Assembly (NCBI RefSeq): GCF_014062345.1
Contig: NZ_JACGLS010000006.1
Span: 1 to 64,000, forward strand
Direction: 5' to 3'
Length of the DNA: 64,000 bases
From: Tenacibaculum pelagium
GTDB taxonomy: Bacteria; Bacteroidota; Bacteroidia; Flavobacteriales; Flavobacteriaceae
Part shown: piece by piece, positions 17,658 to 28,120 of the stretch
How positions within the stretch are numbered: position 1 is the stretch's first letter
Layout: the number at the start of each line of letters is the position of its first letter
Program-made: the position numbers and the translations under genes
Notes under the pieces: generated by a model
The model's input: only the letters and a program-made list of their open reading frames with translations
What the model was told of the DNA's origin: nothing
Database searches by the model: none

Positions 17658-18810
17658 TGCACAAATAGAAATACAATTAATAGCAAGTTTAGTTGCTGTA
17701 GCTTGTGCGATACCAGGTGTGTTTTTGGTGTTGCGAAAAATGGCGTTGATAAGTGATGCAATTAGCCATTCTATTTTACCAGGATTGGTAATCGGTTTTT
17801 TTATAACGCACGATTTAAATTCACCATTATTGATTTTAATGGGAGCGTTGTCAGGAATTTTAACTGTTGTATTGGTTGAGTATATTCAAAAAACTAAGTT
17901 AGTAAAAGAAGATACTGCAATAGGATTAGTATTTCCTGCTTTATTTAGTATTGGTGTTCTTTTAATCGCAAAAAATGCAAATGATGTACATTTAGATGTA
18001 GATGCAGTTTTGTTAGGAGAATTAGCTTTTGCTCCGTTTGATAGGTTACTAATTAATGATGTCGATTTAGGTCCGAAATCAGTATGGGTTATCGGTACTA
18101 TATTATTAATTACTTTAAGCCTTTTAATAGCTTTTTTTAAAGAATTGAAAGTAAGTACATTCGATACAGGTTTAGCGACGGCTTTAGGTTTTTCGCCAAT
18201 AGTATTACATTACGGATTAATGAGTGTAGCATCGGTAACAACCGTTGGAGCTTTTGATGCAGTAGGAGCTATATTAGTAGTCGCTTTAATGATTGCGCCA
18301 GCAGCTACAGCTTATTTGTTAACCAACGATTTGAAGAAAATGTTGATTTTGTCAATAATCTTTGGAGTATTCTCAGCTATTTCTGGTTATTGGGTAGCTC
18401 ATTGGTTAGATGCATCAATTTCTGGTTCTATGACTACAATGTTAGGTTTGGTGTTTCTTGTAGTGTATTTGTTTGCGCCAAACAAAGGATTGATATCTGT
18501 AGTTTATCGTAACAAACAACAGCAAAAAGAAGTACAGTTACTTACTTTTTTATTACACCTTAACAACCATAAGGAAGAAAGTGAAAGGCATATTAATCAT
18601 TTAAATGAGCATATAAACTGGCACAAAGTAAAAGCGAAATCCGTGGTAGAATTAGCAGAGAAAAATAATATGATTGTTATTGATAATCAAATTATATCGC
18701 TAACTGAAAAAGGAAAAGTTTTTACTGAAAAAGCAATAGATTATATTATTACAAATGATGATTCTAAAATCGAATCAATGAAAAAAGATTTCTTTTTATT
18801 TAGAGGTTAA
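17650..18810 (+). CDS. Metal ABC transporter permease with helical/winged tail (TroD type)
   Basis: A 386-residue second permease of the ABC-3 family, with about eight membrane segments (1-285) and the conserved SDAISHSILPG loop. The C-terminal 100 residues are cytoplasmic and rich in His, Asn and Glu (KEESERHINHLNEHINWHKVK), then a short winged-helix-like stretch (NQIISLTEKGKVFTEKAI). It forms the membrane channel with the first permease. It is the last gene of the operon; AddA-like helicase starts 52 bp later with no clear terminator between. The two tails differ in sequence but share the LTExGxxF pattern. Confidence 0.9.
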   Translation: MSSAQIEIQLIASLVAVACAIPGVFLVLRKMALISDAISHSILPGLVIGFFITHDLNSPLLILMGALSGILTVVLVEYIQKTKLVKEDTAIGLVFPALFSIGVLLIAKNANDVHLDVDAVLLGELAFAPFDRLLINDVDLGPKSVWVIGTILLITLSLLIAFFKELKVSTFDTGLATALGFSPIVLHYGLMSVASVTTVGAFDAVGAILVVALMIAPAATAYLLTNDLKKMLILSIIFGVFSAISGYWVAHWLDASISGSMTTMLGLVFLVVYLFAPNKGLISVVYRNKQQQKEVQLLTFLLHLNNHKEESERHINHLNEHINWHKVKAKSVVELAEKNNMIVIDNQIISLTEKGKVFTEKAIDYIITNDDSKIESMKKDFFLFRG

Positions 18811-18862
18811 AATCCATTATAACTTTCCGTAAATTCGTACAATTAGTATCTAAAAAATAATT

Positions 18863-21800
18863 GTGCAACAACCATCAACTTTTCAAGTATATAATGCATC
18901 TGCAGGTAGTGGAAAAACTTTCACTTTAGTTAAAGAGTATTTAAAAGTTTTATTGAATTCTGAAGATATTTTCCGTTTTCAAAAAATACTGGCAATTACA
19001 TTTACTAACAAAGCTGCAGGAGAAATGAAAGAGCGAGTTTTAGAAAACTTGCAAGATTTCTCTGAAGGAAAAGAAAATGATTTATTTCAAATAATAACCA
19101 ATGAAATTCCTGTTGATAAAATTACAATTAAAGAACGCAGTAAAAAGATATTAGATGCTGTTCTGCAAAATTACTCCGCTTTTTCAATAACTACGATTGA
19201 TAGTTTTACGCATAAGATTATTAAAAGTTTTGCCTACGATTTAGGACTGTCACTCAATTTCGAAGTAGAAATGGACGCAGTTTCGTTATTAAATGAAGCG
19301 GTAGATGTGTTGATTTCTAAAATCGGAACAGATAAAGAACTAACAAAACTATTAATAGATTTCTCTTTAGATAAAGCTGATGATGATAAATCTTGGGATA
19401 TCTCCAGAGAGTTAAATGAGTTTTCTAAAATCTTATTAAATGAAGATGACACCAAACATTTTAGAAATCTTGCCGATAAAAAAGTAGCAGATTTTACTGG
19501 ATTAAAGACTAAACTATCTAAACATCAAAAAGAAATAAAAGTTTCTTTTCAAGAGATTGGTAAAAAAGGACTGAAAATTATTGAATCAGTTCAATTAGAT
19601 CATAAAGATTTTTATCGATCAATGTTTCCAAATCATTTTGTGGCTTTATCTCAAAACTTTGAGAAAGTAAAATTCTTTGAAGATTCTAAGTTAAGAGAGC
19701 GTATAGAAGAGAATAATTTTTATGCGAAGTCTAAATCTGATGATATTAAAAATGCGATTGAAAGCATTTTACCAGAGTTATTGAATTTATATAAAGAATC
19801 AGAAGAATTGTATCAGCAATTTTTGATGAATAAATTGGTGTTGAAAAGTATAATTCCGTTGGCTGTTTTAAATCATATAAATTTAGAATTAACAGAGATA
19901 AAAGAAGAAAATAATCTTCGTTTAAATGCAGAATTTAATCAATTAATTTCTGACAATATAAAAGACCAGCCAGCTCCTTTTATTTATGAACGAATTGGAC
20001 AGCGATTTATGCATTATTTTATTGATGAAATGCAAGATACATCTGTATTGCAATGGCAGAATTTAATTCCGTTGATAGATAATGCGTTGGCGCAAGAAAA
20101 CAGTAATTTGTTGTTGGTTGGTGATGGTAAACAAGCCATTTATCGTTGGCGTGGAGGAAAAGCAGAACAGTTTATAGGTTTAGGTTCTGATACTGATAAT
20201 CCGTTTCATATTTCGAAAGAAACAAAAACTTTAGAAACCAATTATAGGAGTTATTCTGAAGTAATTAATTTTAATAATTCATTTTTTCAACACACAGCAA
20301 GTTTTCTTCAAAATGAAAATTACAGTCAATTATTTTTTGAAGGAAATAAGCAGTTAGAAAATGCTAAAAAAGGCGGATTTGTTTCTCTATCTTTTTTAGA
20401 TAAAGAGGAAGAAAATGAAGATGAGGTTTTAAAATATCCGAAGAAAATATTAGAGAAAATATCCGAACTTAAATCTGAGTTCTCATTAAATGAAATTTGC
20501 ATTCTTGTTCGTAAAAAGAAAGATGGAGTAGCAGTGGCAAATTATTTGTCAGAAAACGGGATTAATATTATTTCTTCTGAAACTTTGTTATTGCAGAATA
20601 GCACAAGAGTCAATTTTATAGTTGATGTTTTACAAGTAATTCAACATCCAAATGATAAAGAGACTTTATTAGAGTTATTGTATTTTTTACATGATCATTT
20701 ACAGATTAAAATAGAGAAACATTTATTTATATCTGAATTAATATCTCAATCAAACGAAGCTCTATTTGATCAAATGAAAAACTATGGAATTTCGTTTGAA
20801 TTAAATGATTTCTATCAACTACCTTTTTACGAAAAAGTAGAAGAGATTATTAGAAGCTTTAAATTAATAAATTCATCAGACGCGTATGTGCAATTTTTCT
20901 TAGATGTAATTTTAGAGCAGCAGCGAAAAGGAACAAGTACGCAAGAGTTTTTAGAATTTTGGGAAGAGAAAAAAGATAAATTAAGCATTGTAGTTCCTGA
21001 GAGTGGAGATGCAGTTCAGGTAATGACAATTCACAAATCAAAAGGATTAGAATTTCCAGTAGTTATTTTTCCGTATGACTTGGATGTGTATCGTCAAATA
21101 AATCCGAAAGTTTGGTTAAATGATTTGCCTGAAAATTTTGATGGTTTTAAAGAATTGTTGATTCCTTTTAATAAAGATTTTAAATATGTAAATGATACTA
21201 GTTCAGAAATATATAATAGGCAGCGAGAAGAGTTAGAGTTAGATAATTTTAATTTACTTTATGTAGCATTAACAAGAGCGGTTGAGCAATTACATATAAT
21301 TACTGAAAATAAAATTTCATCAAAAGGAATTGAAAACACCAATTTTTACTCTGGTGTGTTTATTAACTACTTAAAAGAAATTGGAGATTGGAATAATGAG
21401 CGATTAGAATATGCTTTCGGAAGTCAAGAAAGAGTTAGTAAAAAAGAAGAAAAAGAATTATTAACAGAAATTCAACAAGATTTTATTTCTACTCCTTGGC
21501 AAGAACATAATATTAAAATGTTAGCCAGCGCTTCAAAACTTTGGGATACTGATCAAGGTAAAGCAATTGAATTTGGTAATTTAATTCATGAAATGATGGC
21601 GAAGATATTTGTGTCTGATGACGTGAAGAAAATAGTAAATCAATACGAAAAACAAGGAATTATAGATAGAAAACAATCTGTTTTAATTGAAAGAGATATT
21701 TATAGGATTGTAAATCATCCAGAGTTAAAAGAATATTTTTCTAAAGACTCTATTGTTTTTAATGAACGTGAAATAGTTGATGTTGATAATCAAATTATGA

Positions 21801-21988
21801 TTCCAGATCGATTAGTCGTCAATCATAATAATGAAGTTGTAATTATCGATTATAAAACAGGAAAGCCGTCTATGAGTTACCATCAACAATTATTAAAATA
21901 CGAGAGAGTTTTAAAAACAATGAATTTTAAAGTGAATAAAAAACTACTCATATATATTAATGAAGAAATTTTGGTTGAAGAAGTTTAA
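18863..21988 (+). CDS. AddA/RecB-like UvrD helicase-nuclease
   Basis: A 1041-residue protein beginning at a GTG codon, chosen because the product then starts QQPSTFQVYNASAGSGKTFT, usual for flavobacterial homologues. Walker A is ASAGSGKT (12-19); further helicase motifs are DEMQDTS (II), YRWRGGKA, TIHKSKGLEFPVV (V) and LLYVALTRA (VI). The C-terminus has the PD-(D/E)xK nuclease motif IIDYKTGKP. It therefore looks like the AddA half of an AddAB recombination complex, which processes double-strand breaks for RecA. No AddB-like gene adjoins it: the metal transport operon lies directly upstream, which may be a rearrangement. The following kbl gene is on the same strand after 46 bp. Confidence 0.88.
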   Translation: MQQPSTFQVYNASAGSGKTFTLVKEYLKVLLNSEDIFRFQKILAITFTNKAAGEMKERVLENLQDFSEGKENDLFQIITNEIPVDKITIKERSKKILDAVLQNYSAFSITTIDSFTHKIIKSFAYDLGLSLNFEVEMDAVSLLNEAVDVLISKIGTDKELTKLLIDFSLDKADDDKSWDISRELNEFSKILLNEDDTKHFRNLADKKVADFTGLKTKLSKHQKEIKVSFQEIGKKGLKIIESVQLDHKDFYRSMFPNHFVALSQNFEKVKFFEDSKLRERIEENNFYAKSKSDDIKNAIESILPELLNLYKESEELYQQFLMNKLVLKSIIPLAVLNHINLELTEIKEENNLRLNAEFNQLISDNIKDQPAPFIYERIGQRFMHYFIDEMQDTSVLQWQNLIPLIDNALAQENSNLLLVGDGKQAIYRWRGGKAEQFIGLGSDTDNPFHISKETKTLETNYRSYSEVINFNNSFFQHTASFLQNENYSQLFFEGNKQLENAKKGGFVSLSFLDKEEENEDEVLKYPKKILEKISELKSEFSLNEICILVRKKKDGVAVANYLSENGINIISSETLLLQNSTRVNFIVDVLQVIQHPNDKETLLELLYFLHDHLQIKIEKHLFISELISQSNEALFDQMKNYGISFELNDFYQLPFYEKVEEIIRSFKLINSSDAYVQFFLDVILEQQRKGTSTQEFLEFWEEKKDKLSIVVPESGDAVQVMTIHKSKGLEFPVVIFPYDLDVYRQINPKVWLNDLPENFDGFKELLIPFNKDFKYVNDTSSEIYNRQREELELDNFNLLYVALTRAVEQLHIITENKISSKGIENTNFYSGVFINYLKEIGDWNNERLEYAFGSQERVSKKEEKELLTEIQQDFISTPWQEHNIKMLASASKLWDTDQGKAIEFGNLIHEMMAKIFVSDDVKKIVNQYEKQGIIDRKQSVLIERDIYRIVNHPELKEYFSKDSIVFNEREIVDVDNQIMIPDRLVVNHNNEVVIIDYKTGKPSMSYHQQLLKYERVLKTMNFKVNKKLLIYINEEILVEEV

Positions 21989-22034
21989 GAATTAACTTTG
22001 ACCTTTTAAAACAAACAACTTTCAAACATAAATT

Positions 22035-23231
22035 ATGTACGGAAAAATAAAACAACAACTACAGCAAGAAATTCAGGATATAAAAGATGCTGGATTATAT
22101 AAATCGGAAAGAATTATTACTTCGTCGCAAGATGCGGTGATTAAAATATCAACAGGAGAAGAGGTAATTAACTTTTGTGCAAATAACTATTTAGGGTTGT
22201 CAAATCATCCAGAAGTAATTCAAGCAGCAAAAGATACGATGGATACCCATGGTTTTGGAATGTCATCAGTTCGTTTTATTTGCGGTACTCAAGATATTCA
22301 TAAAAACTTAGAAACAAAGATAGCAGATTTTTATACAACCGAAGATACCATATTATATGCAGCAGCTTTTGATGCAAATGGAGGTGTTTTCGAACCTTTG
22401 CTAACAAAAGAAGATGCTATTATCTCAGATAGTTTAAACCATGCTTCTATTATTGATGGAGTTCGTTTATGTAAAGCAGCACGTTATCGTTATGCAAATA
22501 ATGACATGGCAGCGTTAGAGGAGCAATTAATTGAAGCAAATAAGCAGAATCATAGATTCAAAATTATTGTAACAGATGGAGTTTTCTCTATGGATGGTAT
22601 TGTTGCTAAATTAGATGAGATTTGTGATTTAGCAGACAAGTACGATGCATTAGTTATGGTAGATGAATGTCACGCTGCTGGATTTATCGGTAAAACAGGT
22701 CGTGGAACCGTAGAGTTAAAAAACGTAATGGATCGTGTTGATATTGTAACTGGAACTTTAGGGAAAGCTCTTGGTGGTGCTATGGGAGGTTACACAACAG
22801 GTAAAAAAGAAATTATTGAAATTTTACGTCAACGTTCTCGTCCTTATTTATTTTCAAATTCATTAGCACCAGCAATAGTAGGGGCTTCTTTAAAAGTATT
22901 TGATTTATTATCTAATGATACTTCTCTTCGAGATAAATTAGAATGGAATACAAATTATTTCCGTACAGAAATGAAAAAAGCAGGTTTTGATTTAGTTGGA
23001 GCCGATGCTGCAATTGTACCTGTTATGTTATATGATGCAAAACTTTCTCAAACTATGGCAAATAAGTTGTTAGAGGAAGGAATTTATGTAATAGGTTTTT
23101 TCTTTCCAGTTGTGCCAAAAGAACAAGCAAGAATACGAGTACAGTTATCGGCTGCTCATACAAAAGAGCATTTAGATAAAGCGGTAGAAGCTTTTGTTAA
23201 GGTAGGTAAGGAACTCAAAGTGATTCAATAA
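22035..23231 (+). CDS. kbl: Glycine C-acetyltransferase (2-amino-3-ketobutyrate CoA ligase)
   Basis: A 398-residue PLP enzyme of the alpha-oxoamine synthase family. It matches Kbl throughout: [14 protein letters not shown] near the start, [29 protein letters not shown], the PLP lysine in [13 protein letters not shown] and a C-terminal [18 protein letters not shown]. It converts 2-amino-3-ketobutyrate and CoA to glycine and acetyl-CoA in threonine breakdown. No tdh (threonine dehydrogenase) adjoins it. A related family member, bioF, lies at 42271-43395; the two differ in the C-terminal substrate region. Confidence 0.95.
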   Translation: MYGKIKQQLQQEIQDIKDAGLYKSERIITSSQDAVIKISTGEEVINFCANNYLGLSNHPEVIQAAKDTMDTHGFGMSSVRFICGTQDIHKNLETKIADFYTTEDTILYAAAFDANGGVFEPLLTKEDAIISDSLNHASIIDGVRLCKAARYRYANNDMAALEEQLIEANKQNHRFKIIVTDGVFSMDGIVAKLDEICDLADKYDALVMVDECHAAGFIGKTGRGTVELKNVMDRVDIVTGTLGKALGGAMGGYTTGKKEIIEILRQRSRPYLFSNSLAPAIVGASLKVFDLLSNDTSLRDKLEWNTNYFRTEMKKAGFDLVGADAAIVPVMLYDAKLSQTMANKLLEEGIYVIGFFFPVVPKEQARIRVQLSAAHTKEHLDKAVEAFVKVGKELKVIQ

Positions 23232-23277
23232 GTTTTATTAAAAACTTGCTTTTAGTATAAGTTTTTGTAGATTTGGT

Positions 23278-23308
23278 TTTGTAAATAAGTTTTAACAACT
23301 TACATTTG
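23278..23308 (+). promoter_or_regulatory. Promoter of the OmpA-like gene
   Basis: TTTG at 23278-23281, exactly 19 nt spacer, then TACATTTG at 23301-23308: a full match to the Bacteroidota consensus, in keeping with an abundant outer-membrane protein. Confidence 0.85.
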
Positions 23309-23345
23309 CGTTATATAAACGAACTTTTAATTTAAATTTTTAATA

Positions 23346-24701
23346 ATGAAACAAATCAAATTAGCTGTGATGGCTTTGTTTGCATTCGCTACTGTAGGAA
23401 CTGCAAACGCACAAGATTCAGACAACCCATGGGCGGTTGGATTTGGAGTTAACGCTGTTGACGTTAGAATTCCTACTGAATTTTCAGAGTATGCAAAAGA
23501 TTACATCGGTACTAGTGACTGGAATATCTTACCATCTATTTCTAGAGTAACTGTTGATAGATACTTAAACGATGGTTTTTCTTTACAGTTAGCTGGGTCT
23601 TTAAATAAGATTGAAACTTTTGCTACTGAAAATGACATAGATGAGCTTTACTGGGCTGTCGATGCAAATGTAAAGTATGACTTAAATAATTTATTCGGAG
23701 AGACTTCTTGGTTTGATCCTTATGTGTATTTAGGTGGTGGTTACACTTCTTTAGCTGATAACGGTGAAGGAATGTTAAATGCAGGTTTTGGATTCAATAC
23801 TTGGTTCAATGATAACTTAGGTTTAAACTTCCAGTCTGGAGGTAAAAAAGAATTCGCTGATAAAGTAAGAGATCACTTCCAACACTCAGTTGGTTTAGTA
23901 TTTAAGTTCGGAGGAACTGATACTGATGGTGATGGTATCTTCGATAAAGATGATGCATGTCCAGAGGTTGCTGGTTTAAAAGAATTCAACGGATGTCCTG
24001 ATACTGATAACGATGGTATTAAAGATTCTGATGATGCTTGTCCAGAAGTTGCTGGTTTAGCTGCTTTAAACGGATGCCCTGATACAGATGGTGATGGTAT
24101 TGCTGATAAAGACGATGCTTGTCCTACTGAAAAAGGAACTAAAGCTAACAATGGATGTCCTGATTCTGATGGAGACGGTGTAGTTGATAGTAAAGATAAA
24201 TGTCCTAATACTGCAGGTCCTGCAGCTAACAATGGATGTCCTTGGCCAGATACTGATGGTGACGGAGTTTTAGATAAAGACGATAAATGTCCTAAAGAGG
24301 CTGGTGTTGCTTCTAACAACGGATGTCCAGAAGTAGTTATTAAAGAAGAAGCTGTAGCTAAATTAAACGATTTCGCAAGAGCTATTTACTTTAACTCAGG
24401 AAGATCTACTTTTAGAACTGGTGTAACTGGTAAATTAGATTTAATCGCTGGAATTATGAAAGAATATCCTAAGGCTAACTTTAGTATTCAAGGTCATACT
24501 GATAGTCAAGGTCCTGCTGCAAGCAACATGAGATTATCTGAAAGAAGAGCTAAAGCTGTTTTAGATTATTTAGCTTCTCACGGAATTGACGGATCTAGAT
24601 TAACTTCTGCAGGATTTGGTGAAGATTACCCAATCGCTGATAACAAAACTAGAGCTGGTAGAGCTCAAAACAGACGTGTTGAAATTAAATTAGTAAAATA
24701 A
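23346..24701 (+). CDS. OmpA-family outer membrane protein with TSP type 3 repeats
   Basis: A 451-residue protein with a signal peptide (1-22, ending ANA before QDSDN). An N-terminal beta-barrel (about 25-190) is followed by five calcium-binding thrombospondin type 3 repeats (D-x-D-x-D-G-x3-D-x-D-x-CP, about 195-330), and a C-terminal OmpA peptidoglycan-binding domain (about 345-451; [30 protein letters not shown]). It probably links the outer membrane to the cell wall and is likely very abundant, as the strong promoter and following terminator suggest. This is the standard major flavobacterial OmpA layout. Confidence 0.93.
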   Translation: MKQIKLAVMALFAFATVGTANAQDSDNPWAVGFGVNAVDVRIPTEFSEYAKDYIGTSDWNILPSISRVTVDRYLNDGFSLQLAGSLNKIETFATENDIDELYWAVDANVKYDLNNLFGETSWFDPYVYLGGGYTSLADNGEGMLNAGFGFNTWFNDNLGLNFQSGGKKEFADKVRDHFQHSVGLVFKFGGTDTDGDGIFDKDDACPEVAGLKEFNGCPDTDNDGIKDSDDACPEVAGLAALNGCPDTDGDGIADKDDACPTEKGTKANNGCPDSDGDGVVDSKDKCPNTAGPAANNGCPWPDTDGDGVLDKDDKCPKEAGVASNNGCPEVVIKEEAVAKLNDFARAIYFNSGRSTFRTGVTGKLDLIAGIMKEYPKANFSIQGHTDSQGPAASNMRLSERRAKAVLDYLASHGIDGSRLTSAGFGEDYPIADNKTRAGRAQNRRVEIKLVK

Positions 24702-24722
24702 TTTACATCACATATAATATTA

Positions 24723-24748
24723 AGCCTCGCAATTGCGAGGCTTTTTTT
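24723..24748 (+). terminator. Rho-independent terminator after the OmpA-like gene
   Basis: AGCCTCGCA / TGCGAGGCT with a 2-nt centre (loop opens to 4 or more) and a seven-T run; a strong terminator. Confidence 0.88.
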
Positions 24749-24805
24749 ATGGAATATTTTTACGAAAAATACTGTAAAAGGTTTTTTAAATTCCACTAAA
24801 AAAAT

Positions 24806-24813
24806 TACCTTTG
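24806..24813 (+). promoter_or_regulatory. -7 box for atpDC
   Basis: TACCTTTG fits TAnnTTTG. The -33 region has only a T-run without TTTG, so the full promoter is weaker in match. It sits 63 nt before the atpD start. Confidence 0.55.
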
Positions 24814-24863
24814 CACCTTGAAAAAAGGAGCTAAAGCTCACATAGCAAATTAAATAACTTTAA

Positions 24864-26387
<1,524 letters not shown>

Positions 26388-26426
26388 TTCAAATAACAAT
26401 TAACAATAATTAATTCTATTGAAATT

Positions 26427-26720
26427 ATGTTTTTAGAAATTGTAACTCCAGAAGCTATCTTGTTTTCATCAGAAGTTGATTCTGTTACTGTGCCAGGTAT
26501 TACCGGTGAATTTCAGATTTTAAATAATCACGCGCCAGTTGTATCTATTTTAAACGAAGGGACTGTAAAAGTTCACGTTCATACACAGAATCATTTAGTA
26601 TTTGATGATTTACATGGAAGCATCGTAAGTTTACCAGAAGATGATAAAGTTTTAACTTTAGCAATTAAATCTGGAACTATCGAAATGAAAGATAATAAAG
26701 CAATTATCCTTGCAGATTAA
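26427..26720 (+). CDS. atpC: ATP synthase F1 subunit epsilon, short form
   Basis: A 97-residue protein equal to the N-terminal beta-sandwich domain of epsilon (FLEIVTPEAILFSSEVDSV, GEFQILNNHAPVVSIL). The C-terminal helical hairpin, which in E. coli epsilon can inhibit ATP hydrolysis, is absent; this short form is normal in Bacteroidota. It follows atpD after 39 bp and is closed by its own terminator. It couples the rotor to F1. Confidence 0.9.
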   Translation: MFLEIVTPEAILFSSEVDSVTVPGITGEFQILNNHAPVVSILNEGTVKVHVHTQNHLVFDDLHGSIVSLPEDDKVLTLAIKSGTIEMKDNKAIILAD

Positions 26721-26737
26721 TTGTTTTTAAATCATAG

Positions 26738-26769
26738 AAAAAAGCCAAACATTATGTTTGGCTTTTTTT
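26738..26769 (+). terminator. Rho-independent terminator after atpDC
   Basis: AAAAAAGCCAAAC / GTTTGGCTTTTTT perfect stem with ATTAT loop and T-run. Confidence 0.88.
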
Positions 26770-26801
26770 ATACAATAAAGAGTTAGAAAATTGAATTTGA
26801 T

Positions 26802-26809
26802 TATCTTTG
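26802..26809 (+). promoter_or_regulatory. -7 box for tatA, close to the start codon
   Basis: TATCTTTG fits TAnnTTTG and ends 5 nt before the ATG at 26815, so the transcript should begin at or very near the start codon. No clear -33 box is seen. Confidence 0.55.
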
Positions 26810-26814
26810 CAGTA

Positions 26815-27096
26815 ATGAATGGAGTATTTTTATTTATCGGAGGACCAGAGATTTTTGTAATCTTATTAATCGTTGTGATGTTATTTGGGGCAGACAAAAT
26901 TCCAGAAATAGCAAGAGGGCTAGGTAAGGGTATGCGTCAAATTAAAGATGCAACTAACGATATTAAAAAAGAAATTAACGATAGCGCCAAAAATCAAGGA
27001 ATAGACACTGACTTTGTAAGAGACATTAATAAAGAAGTCAATGAAGTTAAAGATGGTATTGATGACTTTACTGGGCCAATAAAGCGTAATTTATAA
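26815..27096 (+). CDS. tatA: Sec-independent (twin-arginine) translocase subunit TatA
   Basis: A 93-residue protein with one N-terminal membrane helix (FLFIGGPEIFVILLIVVMLFG), then the conserved amphipathic helix ADKIPEIARGLGKGMRQIK and a charged tail, as in TatA/TatE. It builds the export pore for folded proteins across the inner membrane with TatC, encoded elsewhere. I chose the ATG at 26815. A TTG at 26791 in frame would add eight residues but lies upstream of the predicted -7 box and would not be transcribed. Its stop is only 3 bp from the convergent O-methyltransferase gene. Confidence 0.88.
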   Translation: MNGVFLFIGGPEIFVILLIVVMLFGADKIPEIARGLGKGMRQIKDATNDIKKEINDSAKNQGIDTDFVRDINKEVNEVKDGIDDFTGPIKRNL

Positions 27097-27099
27097 ATA

Positions 27100-27741
27100 T
27101 TATTTAACTCTACTAATCGTTAAGCCGTCTCTAATTGGTAATAAAACGGTTTCTAAGCGAGCATCTTCATTTAAACGCTTATTGTATTCTAAAAGAACTT
27201 TAGTGTCATTATCTTTAGAATTAAGTACTTCTACAACCTTTCCACTCCATAGTACATTATCAGATAAGATAACTCCACCTTTGTTCATTTTTTCAATGAT
27301 CAAATCAAAATAATTTAAATAATTTGATTTATCTGCATCAATAAACACTAAATCAAATTTTTTGTCTATTGTTGGAATAATATCAATAGCATTTCCAACG
27401 AACTGTTTTATTTGATTTTTATAATCTGATTTTTGAAAGTATTTATATTGCAGTTCTTCTAGTTCTTCATTTTTGTCAATAGTATAAAGTTCGCCATCGT
27501 CAGCCAATCCTTCAGCTAAACATAATGCAGAATAACCAGTATAAGTACCAATTTCTAAAATAGATTTTGGTTGGATTAATTTAGATATCATTGATAAAAC
27601 TCTTCCTTGAAATCCTCCGCTTAACATACGAGGGTTCAATACCTTTTGCCAAGTTTCTCTACTTAGTTCTTGTAATATTTTTGGTTCTTGTTGCGAGTGA
27701 TTTACAACGTAACTATCAATGTTTTCAGGTAAAAAGTGCAT
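27100..27741 (-). CDS. O-methyltransferase, SAM-dependent (Methyltransf_3 family)
   Basis: A 213-residue class I methyltransferase similar to catechol/caffeoyl-CoA O-methyltransferases. SAM-binding motif I is ILEIGTYTGYSALCLAEGL; the metal/substrate region is FDLVFIDADKSNYLNYFDL, and NKGGVILSDNVLWSGKV follows, including the conserved DNVLW. It likely methylates a hydroxyl on a small aromatic compound in the cytoplasm; the natural substrate is unknown. It has its own -7 box, overlapping the terminator of the upstream ECF operon, and converges on tatA. Confidence 0.9.
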   Translation of the reverse strand: MHFLPENIDSYVVNHSQQEPKILQELSRETWQKVLNPRMLSGGFQGRVLSMISKLIQPKSILEIGTYTGYSALCLAEGLADDGELYTIDKNEELEELQYKYFQKSDYKNQIKQFVGNAIDIIPTIDKKFDLVFIDADKSNYLNYFDLIIEKMNKGGVILSDNVLWSGKVVEVLNSKDNDTKVLLEYNKRLNEDARLETVLLPIRDGLTISRVK

Positions 27742-27760
27742 TCGTATATATTTTGTGTTG

Positions 27761-27768
27761 CAAAAATA
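27761..27768 (-). promoter_or_regulatory. -7 box for the O-methyltransferase gene
   Basis: Reads TATTTTTG on the minus strand (TAnnTTTG). A TTG lies about 21 nt upstream. It sits in the T-run of the upstream terminator. Confidence 0.5.
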
Positions 27769-27804
27769 AAAAAACGGAATTTATCATTACAATAAACTCC
27801 GTTT
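27762..27804 (-). terminator. Terminator of the ECF sigma operon
   Basis: On the minus strand a 13-bp stem (AAACGGAGTTTAT with ATAAATTCCGTTT, one G-U pair, 7-nt loop) is followed by a T-rich run. It closes the four-gene operon that starts at 30108. Confidence 0.8.
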
Positions 27805-27852
27805 CAATCTAACAAAAAATCAAAAATTGGTTTTATAAAAAAACCAAACTTG

Positions 27853-28113
27853 TTAATTAAAATTACTTAATTGTTCCTTTAGTGCTTCCTTATCCATATT
27901 AGATAAACACTTTGTTTCGTTTTTACACTCACTAGCTTTCATTTTAAAAAGATGTGACATTTTTCTATTTTGTTTAGAATATAATGCACATATTTTGCAA
28001 ATTAAAATATGCCAATTAAGTTGTAATTTCTCATAAAATGAAGCCTCCCCATATTGTGCTTTATCACAAATAGTAGTAGCTTCATCGCATGTTATTTTGA
28101 ATTTCTTAAACAT
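27853..28113 (-). CDS. Small soluble zinc anti-sigma candidate (ZAS-like)
   Basis: An 86-residue protein with six cysteines. Cys9, His35, Cys39 and Cys42 give C-x25-H-x3-C-x2-C, the spacing of zinc anti-sigma (ZAS) domains such as RsrA and ChrR. Two further cysteines (63 and 69) lie in a helical tail. It has no membrane segment or signal. The gene starts 7 nt after the stop of the ECF sigma gene, the usual sigma/anti-sigma arrangement. It is therefore probably a cytoplasmic regulator of that sigma factor, perhaps redox or metal sensing. Function is inferred from motif and position. Confidence 0.7.
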   Translation of the reverse strand: MFKKFKITCDEATTICDKAQYGEASFYEKLQLNWHILICKICALYSKQNRKMSHLFKMKASECKNETKCLSNMDKEALKEQLSNFN

Positions 28114-28120
28114 TATTCTC

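Noticed and set aside
14883..18810. Calling the transporter ZnuABC (zinc)
   Set aside because: The binding protein follows TroA in ligands and C-terminal sequence, lacks the His-rich loop of ZnuA, and the regulator is DtxR-type, not Zur; the metal is left open.
27591..27812. Plus-strand frame opposite the O-methyltransferase gene
   Set aside because: It overlaps a well-supported gene, a terminator and a promoter, and its product has no recognisable features.
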